Below are positions 1 to 8,989 of a stretch of 64,000 nucleotides of DNA, in pieces. The DNA comes from Comamonas sp. Y33R10-2 (GTDB taxonomy: Bacteria; Pseudomonadota; Gammaproteobacteria; Burkholderiales; Burkholderiaceae_C): positions 496,001 through 560,000 of the forward strand of contig NZ_CP079925.1 in the NCBI RefSeq assembly GCF_019355935.1, read 5' to 3'. Position 1 is the stretch's first letter; each line of letters opens with the position of its first letter. The notes under the pieces were generated by a model. The model was not told where the DNA came from, ran no database searches, and saw only the letters and a program-made list of their open reading frames with translations. The position numbers and the translations under genes are program-made.

Positions 1-235
1 CATAGAGTCTGAGACTTCGCCTGTTGCTGAGTCTCAGGCTGTGCAGCTTCGTATAGGGCTGGATGGAGGAAGTTGGTTGTGGGTGTGTGTTTCAGATGTT
101 TTATTGCTTAAGTCCATAGACGGTAAGCGTAAGGTGCTATGGATTTTTATAACTCAGCAGCACAGCCCTGTGCAATGGGGCGACTTGCGGCGTGCGGTAT
201 ATTCATTCATCGCGCCGCTTAAAGAGCAGGGTTAG
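1..235 (+). CDS. C-terminal end of a hypothetical protein (5' truncated by window edge)
   Basis: An open frame runs in from the left edge and stops with TAG at 233-235, giving at least 77 residues with no interruption. The visible part looks like a compact, soluble alpha/beta protein with a hydrophobic strand (residues LWVCVSDVLLL) and a Trp-rich stretch. I do not recognise the family. It lies 38 bp upstream of rpoE on the same strand, so it may be cotranscribed with it. A start codon inside the window (ATG near 41) is possible, but the frame is equally open before it, so truncation by the window is more likely. Confidence 0.55.
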   Translation, partial: IESETSPVAESQAVQLRIGLDGGSWLWVCVSDVLLLKSIDGKRKVLWIFITQQHSPVQWGDLRRAVYSFIAPLKEQG

Positions 236-273
236 GCCCTTGCCGGTGATAGCGGCACGCATCTTGGCACTTC

Positions 274-903
274 ATGACACCTCCCGATTTCCCCACCCCT
301 TCCGCAGACAGTGATCTGGCTTTGGTTGAACGAGCCAATGCTGGTGACAAGAAGGCATTTGAATTGCTGGTGATCAAATACCAGCGACGGATTGAACGGC
401 TAGTGGGGCGTATGGTGCGGGATGTGGACCTGGTGCCTGATATTGCCCAGGAAACCTTTATCCGTGCCTACAAGGCCTTGCACCAGTTTCGAGGTGAGGC
501 GCAGTTCTATACCTGGTTGTACCGTATTGCCGTCAATACCGCCAAGAAGGCCTTGATGGAGATGCGTCGCTCTCCAGTGATCACCGAGAGCGCGTTACAA
601 AATGCTGATGACGATGATGAAACTTCTGGACACAGGCGGGAACTAACGACTCAGGAAACCCCCGAAACTGTATTGGCTGCGCAAGAAATTGCCCAAGCCG
701 TCAATGCTGCAATGGAGGCTTTGCCCGAGGATTTGCGCCAAGCGGTTACGCTGCGCGAGATTGAAGGCTTGAGCTATGAGGAAATCGCTTTGGCGATGGA
801 TTGCCCCATTGGTACGGTGCGCTCGCGCATCTTTCGGGCGCGTGAGGCGATTTCGGCGAGGGTCAAACCTTTGCTGGAGCGTCAAGGTGGAAAGCGTTGG
901 TAG
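274..903 (+). CDS. rpoE: RNA polymerase sigma-E factor (RpoE/AlgU, ECF family)
   Basis: A 209-residue ECF sigma factor that directs RNA polymerase to envelope-stress promoters. Region 2 (about residues 25-95) carries the conserved block DIAQETFIRAYKAL and an FxTWLYRIAVNTAK segment. Region 4 (about 145-200) has LREIEGLSYEEIA followed by the recognition helix GTVRSRIFRARE. A Glu/Asp-rich linker (DADDDDE-like) joins them. Length and order match the RpoE/AlgU subgroup. It is followed after 3 bp by its presumed anti-sigma gene and then a MucD protease, the standard sigma-E cluster. I could not see a clear sigma-E autoregulatory promoter in the short upstream gap. Confidence 0.97.
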   Translation: MTPPDFPTPSADSDLALVERANAGDKKAFELLVIKYQRRIERLVGRMVRDVDLVPDIAQETFIRAYKALHQFRGEAQFYTWLYRIAVNTAKKALMEMRRSPVITESALQNADDDDETSGHRRELTTQETPETVLAAQEIAQAVNAAMEALPEDLRQAVTLREIEGLSYEEIALAMDCPIGTVRSRIFRAREAISARVKPLLERQGGKRW

Positions 904-906
904 ACC

Positions 907-1704
907 ATGCAAGATGAGCAGGTGAACTTCATGAATGACGATCTGATCAAGCGCGAGCAACTCTCGGCCTTAGTCGATGGTGAGGCACGGCCGCCTCATA
1001 TACAAGCCGCACTTTCTTTTGCCGAAAGTGACGAAGGCCAGCAATCTTGGGGCATGTACCACCTGATTGGGGATGTGCTGCGCTCGCCAGAGCTGGCTCA
1101 CCATTGCCAGCATGACATTTTGAGCGGAGTGCGCGCCCATATGGAGCGCGAGCCGGTGAGCGCAATTGGTGTGATTGAGGGTATTCATCTCCCCGGTTTG
1201 ACTAAGGACACTCACAAGACAGTCGCAGCAGGCTTGTCGCAAGGCGCTGTGCAAAATACGCGCCCAGCTGCAAATGCTTCAGTTTTTCGCTGGAAGATGG
1301 CGGCAGGTTTTGCTTCGGTCGCCGCCGTTGCTGCCGTTGGCTGGGGTGTGATGTTGGCTGGCGCTGGCGGCCTGAGTGATGGTCAAGGCGGTGCGCAGCT
1401 GGCGCAATTGAATCCGAATGTGGTGATCGCTTCTGCCGCACCTGTAGTTGCCGCGCCCGCAGTTCCAAGCAGTTTGATGTCCGTATCCACTTCGGTAGAG
1501 CAGGGTGAGGCTGGATTGAGCCCAGAAGCTCAGTCTTCCACTGCTGTTGCAGTGGCTGGCCCCAATGGTCAGACCGTAATGCTGCGCGACTCGCGACTCG
1601 ATGAATTGCTGGCTGCGCACCCGCAATACAGCAGCGCACCGAATCTGCAGATGCCAGCGAGCTTTTTGCGTAACGCCAGTTTTGCGACTTCCACGCGTCA
1701 TTGA
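907..1704 (+). CDS. rseA: Sigma-E anti-sigma factor (RseA/MucA-like)
   Basis: A 265-residue single-pass inner-membrane protein. The N-terminal cytoplasmic part (to about residue 95) has the RseA_N signature REQLSALVDGE followed by a helical region that would bind sigma-E. A membrane segment lies near residues 128-150 (MAAGFASVAAVAAVGWGVML), followed by an Ala/Ser-rich periplasmic tail. The first ATG is at 907; an ATG at 931, just before the conserved NDDLIKREQLSALVD block, is an equally good start. The gene directly follows rpoE and precedes mucD. No rseB/mucB homologue lies between them, and the periplasmic tail does not resemble a recognisable RseB-binding domain. Confidence 0.9.
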   Translation: MQDEQVNFMNDDLIKREQLSALVDGEARPPHIQAALSFAESDEGQQSWGMYHLIGDVLRSPELAHHCQHDILSGVRAHMEREPVSAIGVIEGIHLPGLTKDTHKTVAAGLSQGAVQNTRPAANASVFRWKMAAGFASVAAVAAVGWGVMLAGAGGLSDGQGGAQLAQLNPNVVIASAAPVVAAPAVPSSLMSVSTSVEQGEAGLSPEAQSSTAVAVAGPNGQTVMLRDSRLDELLAAHPQYSSAPNLQMPASFLRNASFATSTRH

Positions 1705-1962
1705 TAGCTTTGTGGTGAGGCCTAAATTCAAGTCTTTTTGCTTTTAAGTCCAAGTGCTACTTAGACAAGCTGCTATTGATTTTGTATAGATGGCCTGCAG
1801 CTATCAAGTATTGCGGGGCATCTTTCACGCAACCAAGCGTGGTTGCTGCTGAAGGCTTTTACGATAAGGAGTGTTTGAATGGCACTCTTTGCTTTCTTTC
1901 AGGGGCCTGAGTTTTTGATTTCGGCCTGATTTGACAGACGATTCGAACAAGGAATAACAACG
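1705..1962. repeat. Intergenic gap with diverged AT-rich inverted repeat
   Basis: The 258-bp gap between rseA and mucD contains a degenerate copy of the dispersed AT-rich element seen elsewhere in the window: GATAGCT at 1702-1708 and an inverted end CTGCTATTGAT near 1770-1780. A ribosome binding site AAGGA at 1949-1953 precedes mucD. A TTGACA hexamer at 1931-1936 is too close to the start codon to serve as an ordinary promoter. I see no gene here. Confidence 0.4.
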
Positions 1963-3462
1963 ATGCGCACAGCTGCCTGGATGACACTCAAATCGCGTTT
2001 TTCTGCAACCGCACTGGCCAGTGCTCTGGCGGTGGCTGCAGCAGCAGGAGCGACTTTGCTGCCCATGTCTGCAGCGCAGGCGCAAAGCGCCGCTGTTGTG
2101 CGAGGCCTGCCGGACTTTACGGACTTGGTGGATCAGGTTGGCCCCTCGGTCGTCAACATTCGTACGCTGGAGAAGGTCTCGAATAAAGGTAGCGAAGCGC
2201 TGGGCATGGATGAAGACATGCTGGAGTTCTTCCGCCGTTTTGGTTTGCCAATGCCCAAAGCGCCGGGTGGGCGTGCTCCTAAAGGCGGGCAATCTGATGA
2301 AGAGCAGCCGCGCGGAGTAGGTTCGGGCTTTGTCTTGACGGCTGATGGCTACGTAATGACCAATGCCCACGTGGTAGAAGGTGCAGACGAGGTTCTTGTC
2401 ACTCTGACCGATAAGCGCGAGTTCAAAGCAAAAATCGTGGGCGCCGATAAGCGCACTGACGTTGCCGTGGTCAAGATCGATGCCAAAAACCTGCCCGCCG
2501 TGAAGATTGGCGATGTGAGCAAGCTGCGTGTGGGCGAATGGGTCATGGCCATTGGCTCACCCTTTGGGCTGGAGAACTCGGTTACGGCCGGCATTGTCTC
2601 GGCCAAGCAGCGTGACACAGGTGACTACCTGCCGTTTATTCAGACCGATGTAGCGATCAACCCCGGAAACTCGGGTGGCCCGCTCATTAATATGCGTGGC
2701 GAGGTGGTAGGCATTAACAGCCAGATTTATTCGCGTTCTGGCGGCTTTATGGGCATCAGCTTTGCGATTCCGGTCGATGAAGCCATCCGCGTTAGCGAGC
2801 AGCTGCGCGCCAGCGGCAAGGTCACCCGTGGTCGTATTGGTGTGCAGATTGGCCCTGTGACCAAGGATGTGGCGGAGTCTATTGGTCTTGGCAAGCCCGA
2901 GGGCGCGCTGGTGTCTGCGGTTGAGCCAGATTCGCCTGCCGCCAAAGCCGGGGTCGAGCCCGGCGACGTGATTACAAAGTTCGATGGCAAGGCGATTGAA
3001 AAGGTGTCTGACTTGCCGCGCATGGTGGGCAATACCAAGCCTGGCACCAAGAGCACCATCACCGTGCTGCGCCGCGGCAAGCTCAAAGACTTGAGCATGG
3101 TGATTGCTGAAGTGCCTTCAGACGAAGCCGTCAAGACTAAGGCCGCTAGCGGCAGTAGCAGCAAGACTCCGCAAGGCGTTCTGGAGAATAAGCCTCTGGG
3201 CCTGAGCTTGAGCGAGTTGACTGCAGCTCAAAAGAAAGAGCTGGCCGTCAAGGGTGGTGTGCGCGTAACGGCTGCAATTGATGCCGCTGCCCGCGCCGGC
3301 CTGCGAGAAGGCGATGTGATCTTGCAACTGGCCAATGCAGAAGTGTCTGACCTCAAAAGTTTTGAGGCGGCATGGGCTAAGGCAGACAAAGCCAAGCCCG
3401 TCAATGTGCTGGTGCGCCGTGGCGACTGGGCGCAGTACGTGCTGATCCGCCCTGCTAAATAA
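1963..3462 (+). CDS. mucD: Periplasmic serine protease/chaperone DegP (MucD, HtrA family)
   Basis: A 499-residue Do-family serine endopeptidase that degrades or refolds misfolded envelope proteins. A signal peptide covers roughly residues 1-40 and ends in AQAQ. The trypsin-like domain has the catalytic triad at His136 (TNAHVVEG), Asp166 (RTDVAVV) and Ser237 (NPGNSGGPL). Two PDZ domains follow, at about 280-375 and 400-490. The Q-linker insertion (residues 72-115) is typical of HtrA loop LA. It follows rpoE-rseA and is probably part of the sigma-E regulon. An AAGGA ribosome binding site at 1949-1953 supports the ATG used. Confidence 0.97.
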   Translation: MRTAAWMTLKSRFSATALASALAVAAAAGATLLPMSAAQAQSAAVVRGLPDFTDLVDQVGPSVVNIRTLEKVSNKGSEALGMDEDMLEFFRRFGLPMPKAPGGRAPKGGQSDEEQPRGVGSGFVLTADGYVMTNAHVVEGADEVLVTLTDKREFKAKIVGADKRTDVAVVKIDAKNLPAVKIGDVSKLRVGEWVMAIGSPFGLENSVTAGIVSAKQRDTGDYLPFIQTDVAINPGNSGGPLINMRGEVVGINSQIYSRSGGFMGISFAIPVDEAIRVSEQLRASGKVTRGRIGVQIGPVTKDVAESIGLGKPEGALVSAVEPDSPAAKAGVEPGDVITKFDGKAIEKVSDLPRMVGNTKPGTKSTITVLRRGKLKDLSMVIAEVPSDEAVKTKAASGSSSKTPQGVLENKPLGLSLSELTAAQKKELAVKGGVRVTAAIDAAARAGLREGDVILQLANAEVSDLKSFEAAWAKADKAKPVNVLVRRGDWAQYVLIRPAK

Positions 3463-3771
3463 AGGCCTTAATAACGGCAGCTTTTGCGTTCGCTTCACAG
3501 GTGAAGTGAACTGCAAGACCTGCCTCGGCAAGTGTTCCTAGGTCATTGGGTAGAATCCATGTTAAATGCATGGTGGTTGGACGCAAAAAACTGTTTTTTA
3601 AGCAGTTTTCAAGCAGTGCAAAAACCTTTGCAATCTCCGGCTGCTAATAGGTAAACGGCGTTTTCTGGTTTGTGAACGAGTTGTTAATCAATGAAGTTGA
3701 AAGTCACCAATCAGAAATTGTCAAACCTTGCTGTGTCTTGGTTTGCGTCGAATGTTGCCTACAATGAACTT
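3463..3771. other. mucD-lepA spacer, first part: two hairpins, no gene
   Basis: There is no coding potential in this stretch. An 11-bp hairpin with one mismatch lies at 3488-3511, right after the mucD stop, but it lacks a T-run. A second stem pairs AAAACTG (3587-3593) with CAGTTTT (3603-3609). Either could be a mucD mRNA 3' end, but neither is a convincing intrinsic terminator. Confidence 0.4.
3738..3765 (+). promoter_or_regulatory. Candidate sigma-70 promoter upstream of the lepA leader
   Basis: A TTGGTT hexamer (3738-3743) and a TACAAT hexamer (3760-3765) are separated by 16 bp. The -10 matches consensus at five of six positions; the -35 is weak. It would start transcription near 3772, about 35 bp before a strong terminator and about 115 bp before lepA. 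Confidence 0.5.
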
Positions 3772-3836
3772 CCAACTATCGCAGTTGCCAGAGATTGTTG
3801 GTTAAGGGCGCGCCGCTGAGGGACGCGCCCTTTTTT
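3772..3836 (+). ncRNA. Candidate small RNA or attenuated lepA leader
   Basis: A promoter-like sequence is followed within about 65 nt by a strong intrinsic terminator, so the predicted transcript is only about 60-65 nt. It can form a 5' hairpin (CAACT pairing AGTTG, about 3773-3787) or a competing pairing of CCAAC with GTTGG (about 3798-3802). It contains no ORF. It may be a free-standing sRNA, or the leader of lepA with read-through control. This is inferred only from promoter and terminator layout; I recognise no known RNA family. Confidence 0.4.
3806..3836 (+). terminator. Intrinsic terminator 50 bp before lepA
   Basis: GGGCGCG (3806-3812) pairs with CGCGCCC (3824-3830) around an 11-nt loop and is followed directly by six T. 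It is a strong rho-independent terminator located upstream of lepA rather than downstream of a gene. Confidence 0.8.
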
Positions 3837-3885
3837 CTTGCGTCTGCCAACCACCTTTTTTCAATTCAAGCTGTCTTTCTCGTTG

Positions 3886-5694
3886 ATGAATCACATCCGT
3901 AATTTCTCCATCATTGCGCACATTGACCACGGCAAGTCCACCCTGGCGGACCGTCTGATTCAGCGCTGCGGCGGCCTCGCCGATCGCCAAATGGAAGCCC
4001 AAGTGCTGGACTCGATGGACATCGAGAAAGAGCGTGGCATCACCATCAAGGCCCAAACTGCCGCGCTGCAGTACAAGGCCAAAGATGGTCAGATCTATAA
4101 CCTGAATTTGATCGACACCCCCGGTCACGTGGACTTCTCATACGAAGTCTCGCGCTCGTTGTCAGCCTGTGAAGGTGGCTTGCTGGTGGTCGATGCCTCG
4201 CAAGGCGTGGAAGCCCAGACCGTAGCCAACTGCTACACCGCGCTCGATTTGGGCGTGGAAGTGTTTGCTGTGCTCAATAAGATGGATCTGCCCAACGCCG
4301 ATCCTGACAACGCCAAGGCCGAGATCGAAGACGTGATCGGCATTGACGCCACCGATGCCATTCCTTGCTCGGCCAAGACCGGCATGGGCATCGATGAAAT
4401 CTTGGAGGCCATTGTGGCCAAGGTGCCAGCCCCTAAGGGCAACCCTGATGCCCCTCTGCGCGCCATGATTGTGGACAGCTGGTTTGACCCCTATGTGGGC
4501 GTCGTGATGTTGGTGCGCGTGGTTGATGGTCAGCTCAAAAAGGGCGAGCGCTTCAAGATGATGGCCACAGGCGCAGCCTATGAAGCCAACAGCATCGGTG
4601 TGTTCACCCCTGCCAACTCGCCACGCGACTCGCTCAAAGCTGGCGAAGTGGGCTACATCATTGCCGGTATCAAGGAATTGAAGGCCGCCAAGGTGGGCGA
4701 TACCGTTACCTTGGAAAAAAAGCTGCCGAACAATCTGGGCCCTGCTGAAAAAGCACTGCCAGGTTTCAAGGAAGTGCAGCCACAGGTGTTTGCCGGCTTG
4801 TACCCTACAGAGGCCAGCGAATACGACCAGTTGCGTGATGCGCTGGAAAAGCTGCAACTCAACGATGCTGCACTGCAATACGAGCCTGAAGTTTCGCAGG
4901 CTTTGGGCTTTGGCTTCCGCTGTGGCTTCTTAGGTTTGCTGCACATGGAAATTGTGCAAGAGCGCTTAGAGCGTGAGTTTGACCAAGACCTGATCACTAC
5001 AGCCCCTAGCGTGGTCTATCAAGTGGTTACGGCGGACGGTGAAGTCCGCATGGTCGAGAACCCCTCCAAGATGCCTGACCAAGGGCGCATGGACGAGATT
5101 CGCGAGCCCATCGTGACTGTGCATCTGTACATGCCGCAAGACTATGTGGGCCCAGTGATGACGCTGGCCAACCAAAAGCGCGGTATTCAGAAAAACATGG
5201 CCTATCACGGCCGTCAGGTCATGCTGACCTACGAAATGCCGCTGGGCGAAATCGTGCTGGACTTCTTTGACAAGCTCAAATCGGTCTCGCGCGGTTATGC
5301 CTCTATGGACTATGAATTCCTAGAGTACCGCGCCTCTGATGTAGTCAAGGTCGACATTTTGCTCAACAGCGAAAAGGTCGATGCGCTGTCTATCATTGTT
5401 CACCGCTCGCAAGCCACATACCGCGGCCGTGCCGTGGTGGCCAAGATGCGCGAAATTATCAGCCGCCAGATGTTTGACGTGGCCATTCAGGCCGCTATTG
5501 GCGCCAACATCATTGCGCGTGAGACCGTCAAGGCCATGCGCAAGAACGTGCTGGCAAAGTGCTATGGCGGTGACGTCTCGCGTAAGCGCAAGCTGCTGGA
5601 AAAGCAAAAGGCCGGTAAAAAGCGCATGAAGCAAATTGGTTCGGTGGAAGTGCCGCAAGAAGCCTTCTTGGCCATTTTGCAAGTGGAGGATTGA
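3886..5694 (+). CDS. lepA: Elongation factor 4 (LepA) ribosome-associated GTPase
   Basis: A 602-residue translational GTPase that acts on stalled or mistranslocated ribosomes. The G-domain begins at once with [14 protein letters not shown] (G1), then ERGITIKAQ (G2), DTPGHVDF (G3), NKMD (G4) and a SAKTG motif (G5). EF-G-like domains II, III and V follow, then the LepA-specific C-terminal domain ending in basic [19 protein letters not shown]. The start chosen is ATG 3886, because the family begins a few residues before [14 protein letters not shown]; a TTG further upstream is not needed. It is translationally coupled to lepB by a one-base stop/start overlap. Confidence 0.98.
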   Translation: MNHIRNFSIIAHIDHGKSTLADRLIQRCGGLADRQMEAQVLDSMDIEKERGITIKAQTAALQYKAKDGQIYNLNLIDTPGHVDFSYEVSRSLSACEGGLLVVDASQGVEAQTVANCYTALDLGVEVFAVLNKMDLPNADPDNAKAEIEDVIGIDATDAIPCSAKTGMGIDEILEAIVAKVPAPKGNPDAPLRAMIVDSWFDPYVGVVMLVRVVDGQLKKGERFKMMATGAAYEANSIGVFTPANSPRDSLKAGEVGYIIAGIKELKAAKVGDTVTLEKKLPNNLGPAEKALPGFKEVQPQVFAGLYPTEASEYDQLRDALEKLQLNDAALQYEPEVSQALGFGFRCGFLGLLHMEIVQERLEREFDQDLITTAPSVVYQVVTADGEVRMVENPSKMPDQGRMDEIREPIVTVHLYMPQDYVGPVMTLANQKRGIQKNMAYHGRQVMLTYEMPLGEIVLDFFDKLKSVSRGYASMDYEFLEYRASDVVKVDILLNSEKVDALSIIVHRSQATYRGRAVVAKMREIISRQMFDVAIQAAIGANIIARETVKAMRKNVLAKCYGGDVSRKRKLLEKQKAGKKRMKQIGSVEVPQEAFLAILQVED

Positions 5695-6671
5695 TGCAAG
5701 TCATTCAGTGGATCACGGCTGCCATTTTGGCGGCGTTTGTCGGCTACATCGCGGCCTGGTATTCGGGCTCTATCGAAGGCAACTTCGCACTGTTGTTGTT
5801 TTTGGCGACAGTGGTGACCGGCGTGTACTGGCTGGCTGAACGCGTTTACTTCTGGCCTAAGCGCCGTGCTGCTGCGATGGCGTTGGAGCAGGCGGTCATT
5901 GATCGCCGTGCTGAGCTGGACCGTATGGGCATCGCCAAGACGGATATTGAAGTCTCAGAAGAAGCCAAGGGCCGCATCTTGATGCAGCCCTGGTGGCTGG
6001 ACTGGACGGCAGGCCTGTTCCCGGTGATTGCCATCGTGTTCGTGCTGCGCTCGTTCTTGTTTGAGCCCTTCAAAATTCCCTCGGGCTCCATGATTCCGAC
6101 ATTGATGGTGGGTGACTTGATCTTGGTGAACAAGTTCACCTACGGTGTTCGTTTGCCCGTCATCAACAAAAAAATCATCGACGGCAACACACCCCAGCGC
6201 GGTGATGTGATGGTGTTTCGTTACCCGCCACAGCCTACGCTGGACTACATCAAGCGTGTGGTGGGTGTGCCCGGTGATGAGGTGGCCTATATCAACAAGC
6301 GCCTGACTATTAATGGCAAGGAAGTGCCAGCCCGTGATCTGCCAGACTTTCTTGAGCGTGATGCCATGCGTTACTTCAAGCAGTTTGAAGAGACTTTGGG
6401 TGACAAGCCGCACAAGAACATTGTGAACAGTGATGTGCCCGGATTTATTCAAGGCACGAGTGACTTCCCCTTTAAGGAAAACTGCCGCTACAGCATTGAG
6501 GGCGTGACCTGTAAGGTGCCTGAAGGCCATTACTTCATGATGGGAGACAACCGCGATAACTCGCTGGATTCTCGTTATTGGGGCTTTGTGCCGGACAAAA
6601 ACATTGTGGGTAAGGCCTTCTTTGTTTGGATGAATTTTGGTGATCTGGGCCGAATTGGCCGCTTTCACTAA
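5694..6671 (+). CDS. lepB: Signal peptidase I (LepB)
   Basis: A 325-residue inner-membrane peptidase that removes signal peptides from exported proteins. Two N-terminal membrane segments (about 6-24 and 31-48) and a third (107-124) precede the catalytic domain. The nucleophile is Ser132 in PSGSMIPTL and the general base is Lys187 in DYIKRVVGVPGD. The C-terminal GDNRDNSLDSRYWG box is present. The start is the ATG whose A is shared with the lepA TGA. It lies between lepA and the DUF4845 gene in the conserved lepA-lepB-rnc-era arrangement. Confidence 0.98.
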   Translation: MQVIQWITAAILAAFVGYIAAWYSGSIEGNFALLLFLATVVTGVYWLAERVYFWPKRRAAAMALEQAVIDRRAELDRMGIAKTDIEVSEEAKGRILMQPWWLDWTAGLFPVIAIVFVLRSFLFEPFKIPSGSMIPTLMVGDLILVNKFTYGVRLPVINKKIIDGNTPQRGDVMVFRYPPQPTLDYIKRVVGVPGDEVAYINKRLTINGKEVPARDLPDFLERDAMRYFKQFEETLGDKPHKNIVNSDVPGFIQGTSDFPFKENCRYSIEGVTCKVPEGHYFMMGDNRDNSLDSRYWGFVPDKNIVGKAFFVWMNFGDLGRIGRFH

Positions 6672-6754
6672 GCTCTAGCTAAGCTTTGGCATTTGTTTCG
6701 ACAATTTTCTGGGATGCGCGGGTCGATACATTCCCGCCTAAAGAGGAGAAAAGT

Positions 6755-7105
6755 ATGAAGAATCTTGCATTGCGTTCGCGCCAGCGTGGCCTGTCCTTCA
6801 TCGGTCTGGTGTTTCTGGTTGCCATCATCGTTTCGGTGGTGGCAGTTGGCGCACAATCGGTGCCCATCTTTCTGGAGTATCAAGCCATCACCAAGGCTGC
6901 CAAAAAGGCGGCGACTGAAGGCAATACCGTTGCAGAAGTCAAAGCCAGCTTTGATCGCTCGGCATCTATTGATGATTTCAAGTCAGTCAATGGCAACGAT
7001 TTGATCGTGACCAAGGTCAACGACAAGATCGTGGTCGGCTTTGAATACTCCCGTGAAGTACCTCTGGTTGGCCCTGCCTTCCTTGTTTACCGTTTCAAGA
7101 AGTAG
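6755..7105 (+). CDS. DUF4845 family membrane-anchored protein
   Basis: A 116-residue protein found in many beta- and gammaproteobacteria between lepB and rnc. The N-terminus RQRGLSFIGLVFLVAII resembles a type IV pilin-like processing motif: a basic stretch and Gly-Leu-Ser-Phe before a hydrophobic helix (residues 12-36). The remaining roughly 80 residues form a small periplasmic domain. The start ATG 6755 is set by a good ribosome binding site (AGAGGAGA, 6742-6749); upstream in-frame codons lack one. The function is unknown. The operon position suggests cotranscription with lepB and rnc. Confidence 0.88.
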   Translation: MKNLALRSRQRGLSFIGLVFLVAIIVSVVAVGAQSVPIFLEYQAITKAAKKAATEGNTVAEVKASFDRSASIDDFKSVNGNDLIVTKVNDKIVVGFEYSREVPLVGPAFLVYRFKK

Positions 7106-7114
7106 TTTTTTCAG

Positions 7115-7798
7115 GTGGAACCTGCTCTAGTCGCACTGCAGCAAAGGCTGCAACACCCATTTTCCAATCCGGCCTTGCTGCAGCGTGCTGTAACGCACCG
7201 CAGCTTTTCGGCCGATAACAACGAGCGTCTTGAGTTTTTGGGTGACTCAGTGCTCAGTTTGGCTATCTCCAGCTTGTTGTTTGCCAAGTTGGAATCCATG
7301 CCCGAAGGCGATCTCTCGCGCGTTCGGGCCAATCTCGTCAAAGAGGGCACGCTGCACAAAATTGCTCTGCAGCTACATTTGCCTGATTTATTGCGTTTGG
7401 GTGAAGGCGAATCCAGGTCCGGTGGAAGGCAGCGTCCTTCTATCTTGGCGGATGCGGTGGAAGCACTGATCGGTGCTGTCTACTTAGATGCTGGATTTGC
7501 CGCAGGCGAGAAAGTCGTTCACCACCTTTTTGAAGGTGTGGACATCAGCCCAGATATGCGGGCGGCTGAAAAAGACCCAAAGACCGCACTACAAGAGTTG
7601 TTGCAAGGCAAGCGCATGAAGCTGCCGCAATACGATGTAGTGGAAATAAGTGGCGCAGCGCACAAGCAGACCTTTAAGGTCGCGTGCACTATCGCCGAAT
7701 GGAACATTAGTGCTCAGGGGGCGGGAATATCCCGCCGCATGGGCGAGCAGGCAGCAGCCGCTGCCTTGCTGGATCAATTGAAAGCTAAAAAGCTATGA
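7115..7798 (+). CDS. rnc: Ribonuclease III
   Basis: A 227-residue double-stranded-RNA endonuclease that processes rRNA precursors and structured mRNAs. The catalytic signature [16 protein letters not shown] (about residues 37-52) supplies the acidic residues, and a second acidic cluster is in [14 protein letters not shown] (about 113-126). A C-terminal dsRNA-binding domain (about 155-225) ends with an Ala-rich helix. A GTG start at 7115 is used because it lies only 9 bp after the preceding stop and gives the normal family length. The 3' end overlaps era by 4 bp (ATGA), which implies translational coupling. Confidence 0.97.
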   Translation: MEPALVALQQRLQHPFSNPALLQRAVTHRSFSADNNERLEFLGDSVLSLAISSLLFAKLESMPEGDLSRVRANLVKEGTLHKIALQLHLPDLLRLGEGESRSGGRQRPSILADAVEALIGAVYLDAGFAAGEKVVHHLFEGVDISPDMRAAEKDPKTALQELLQGKRMKLPQYDVVEISGAAHKQTFKVACTIAEWNISAQGAGISRRMGEQAAAAALLDQLKAKKL

Positions 7799-8898
7799 CC
7801 GATGCTGCTAAGAAAAATATAGCAGGCACCGTAGGTGCATCAAACGCTAAGGCCCTAAAAAGCCCCAAGGCTGTTTCTACAGATATCAGTGACCCTAGCT
7901 TGGACTACATCAGCGAAATGCTCGCTGCTGCCAAGCCGGGAAGCGCCCCCACCGTGATGCGTACCGAAGAGCCCGCTGAGCCGGCACGTGTGTATGCGCC
8001 TGAAGAGCAGCGCTGCGGTTTGATCGCCATTGTGGGCAAACCCAACGTAGGCAAGTCCACGCTGATGAATGCGCTGGTAGGTCAGAAAGTCTCGATTACC
8101 TCGCGCAAGGCGCAGACCACACGCCACCGCATTACAGGTATCTGCACCAAAGAAGAAACACAGTTCGTCTTTGTCGATACGCCCGGTTTCCAGACCAAGC
8201 ACTCCACCGCTCTGAACAAGTCTTTGAACAAGACCGTATTAGGCGCGATTGGTGATGTGGATCTGATCTTGTTTGTGGTGGAAGCTGGCAGCTTCACCCC
8301 GGCTGATGCCAAGGTGCTGAGCCTGTTCAAGCCCGGTATTCCCACGCTGCTGATTGCTAACAAGCTAGACACGGTGGGCCGTCGCCATGAAATTGCGCCT
8401 TGGCTCAAGGACATGCAAGAGCGCCACCCCTTCACTGAGTTCGTGCCTATGTCGGCAAAGAACAAGAAGGACATCGAACGCATGTTCGGCATCTGCTCCA
8501 AGTACTTGCCGCAGCAAAAGTGGTTCTACGGTGAAGACGAGCTGACCGACCGCAGCGAGAAGTTCTTGGCTTCCGAAACGCTGCGCGAAAAGCTGTTTCG
8601 CTTTACCGGCGACGAGTTGCCTTACACATCGACAGTTGTGATCGACAAGTTTGAAGAAGAGCCCAGCCCCAAGTTTGGCCGCTTCATGCGCATTGCCGCG
8701 ACCATCGTGGTTGAGCGCGACGGCCACAAGGCCATGGTGATTGGTCAGGGTGGCGAGCGCCTCAAGCGCATCTCTACCGAAACTCGCCAAGATCTGGAAA
8801 AAATTCTGGATGCCAAGGTGTTCCTGGAAGTCTGGGTCAAGGTTAAATCTGGCTGGGCTGATGACGAGGCCCGCGTTAAATCGTTTGGCTATGAGTGA
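7795..8898 (+). CDS. era: GTPase Era with N-terminal extension
   Basis: A 367-residue essential GTPase that binds 16S rRNA during 30S assembly. G1 is GKPNVGKST at residues 81-89; G3 (DTPGFQTKH) and G4 (NKLD) follow in order. A KH RNA-binding domain is at the C-terminus with the [10 protein letters not shown] loop. The first about 75 residues, containing [11 protein letters not shown], precede the usual Era start and are absent from the roughly 300-residue E. coli protein. The start overlaps the rnc stop by ATGA, so the extension is probably translated rather than an annotation artefact. Confidence 0.96.
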   Translation: MTDAAKKNIAGTVGASNAKALKSPKAVSTDISDPSLDYISEMLAAAKPGSAPTVMRTEEPAEPARVYAPEEQRCGLIAIVGKPNVGKSTLMNALVGQKVSITSRKAQTTRHRITGICTKEETQFVFVDTPGFQTKHSTALNKSLNKTVLGAIGDVDLILFVVEAGSFTPADAKVLSLFKPGIPTLLIANKLDTVGRRHEIAPWLKDMQERHPFTEFVPMSAKNKKDIERMFGICSKYLPQQKWFYGEDELTDRSEKFLASETLREKLFRFTGDELPYTSTVVIDKFEEEPSPKFGRFMRIAATIVVERDGHKAMVIGQGGERLKRISTETRQDLEKILDAKVFLEVWVKVKSGWADDEARVKSFGYE

Positions 8899-8949
8899 TT
8901 GTTTTGCGGCGCGGTGAATACTGCGCTGCAAGCTATCATTTCCGAACCA

Positions 8950-8975
8950 AGGCCTCTGCTGAGGCCTTTTCTTTT
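8950..8975 (+). terminator. Intrinsic terminator between era and recO
   Basis: AGGCCTC (8950-8956) pairs with GAGGCCT (8961-8967) over a TGCT loop, followed by a T-rich run broken by one C. It could terminate or attenuate transcription before recO. Confidence 0.7.
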
Positions 8976-8989
8976 ATCTGAAGTATTCA

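Noticed and set aside
1931..1960. TTGACA promoter just before mucD
   Set aside because: The matching -10 would leave almost no 5' untranslated region and overlaps the ribosome binding site; likely chance.
3838..3885. TTG start for lepA at 3838
   Set aside because: It falls inside the terminator T-run; the conserved LepA sequence starts at ATG 3886.
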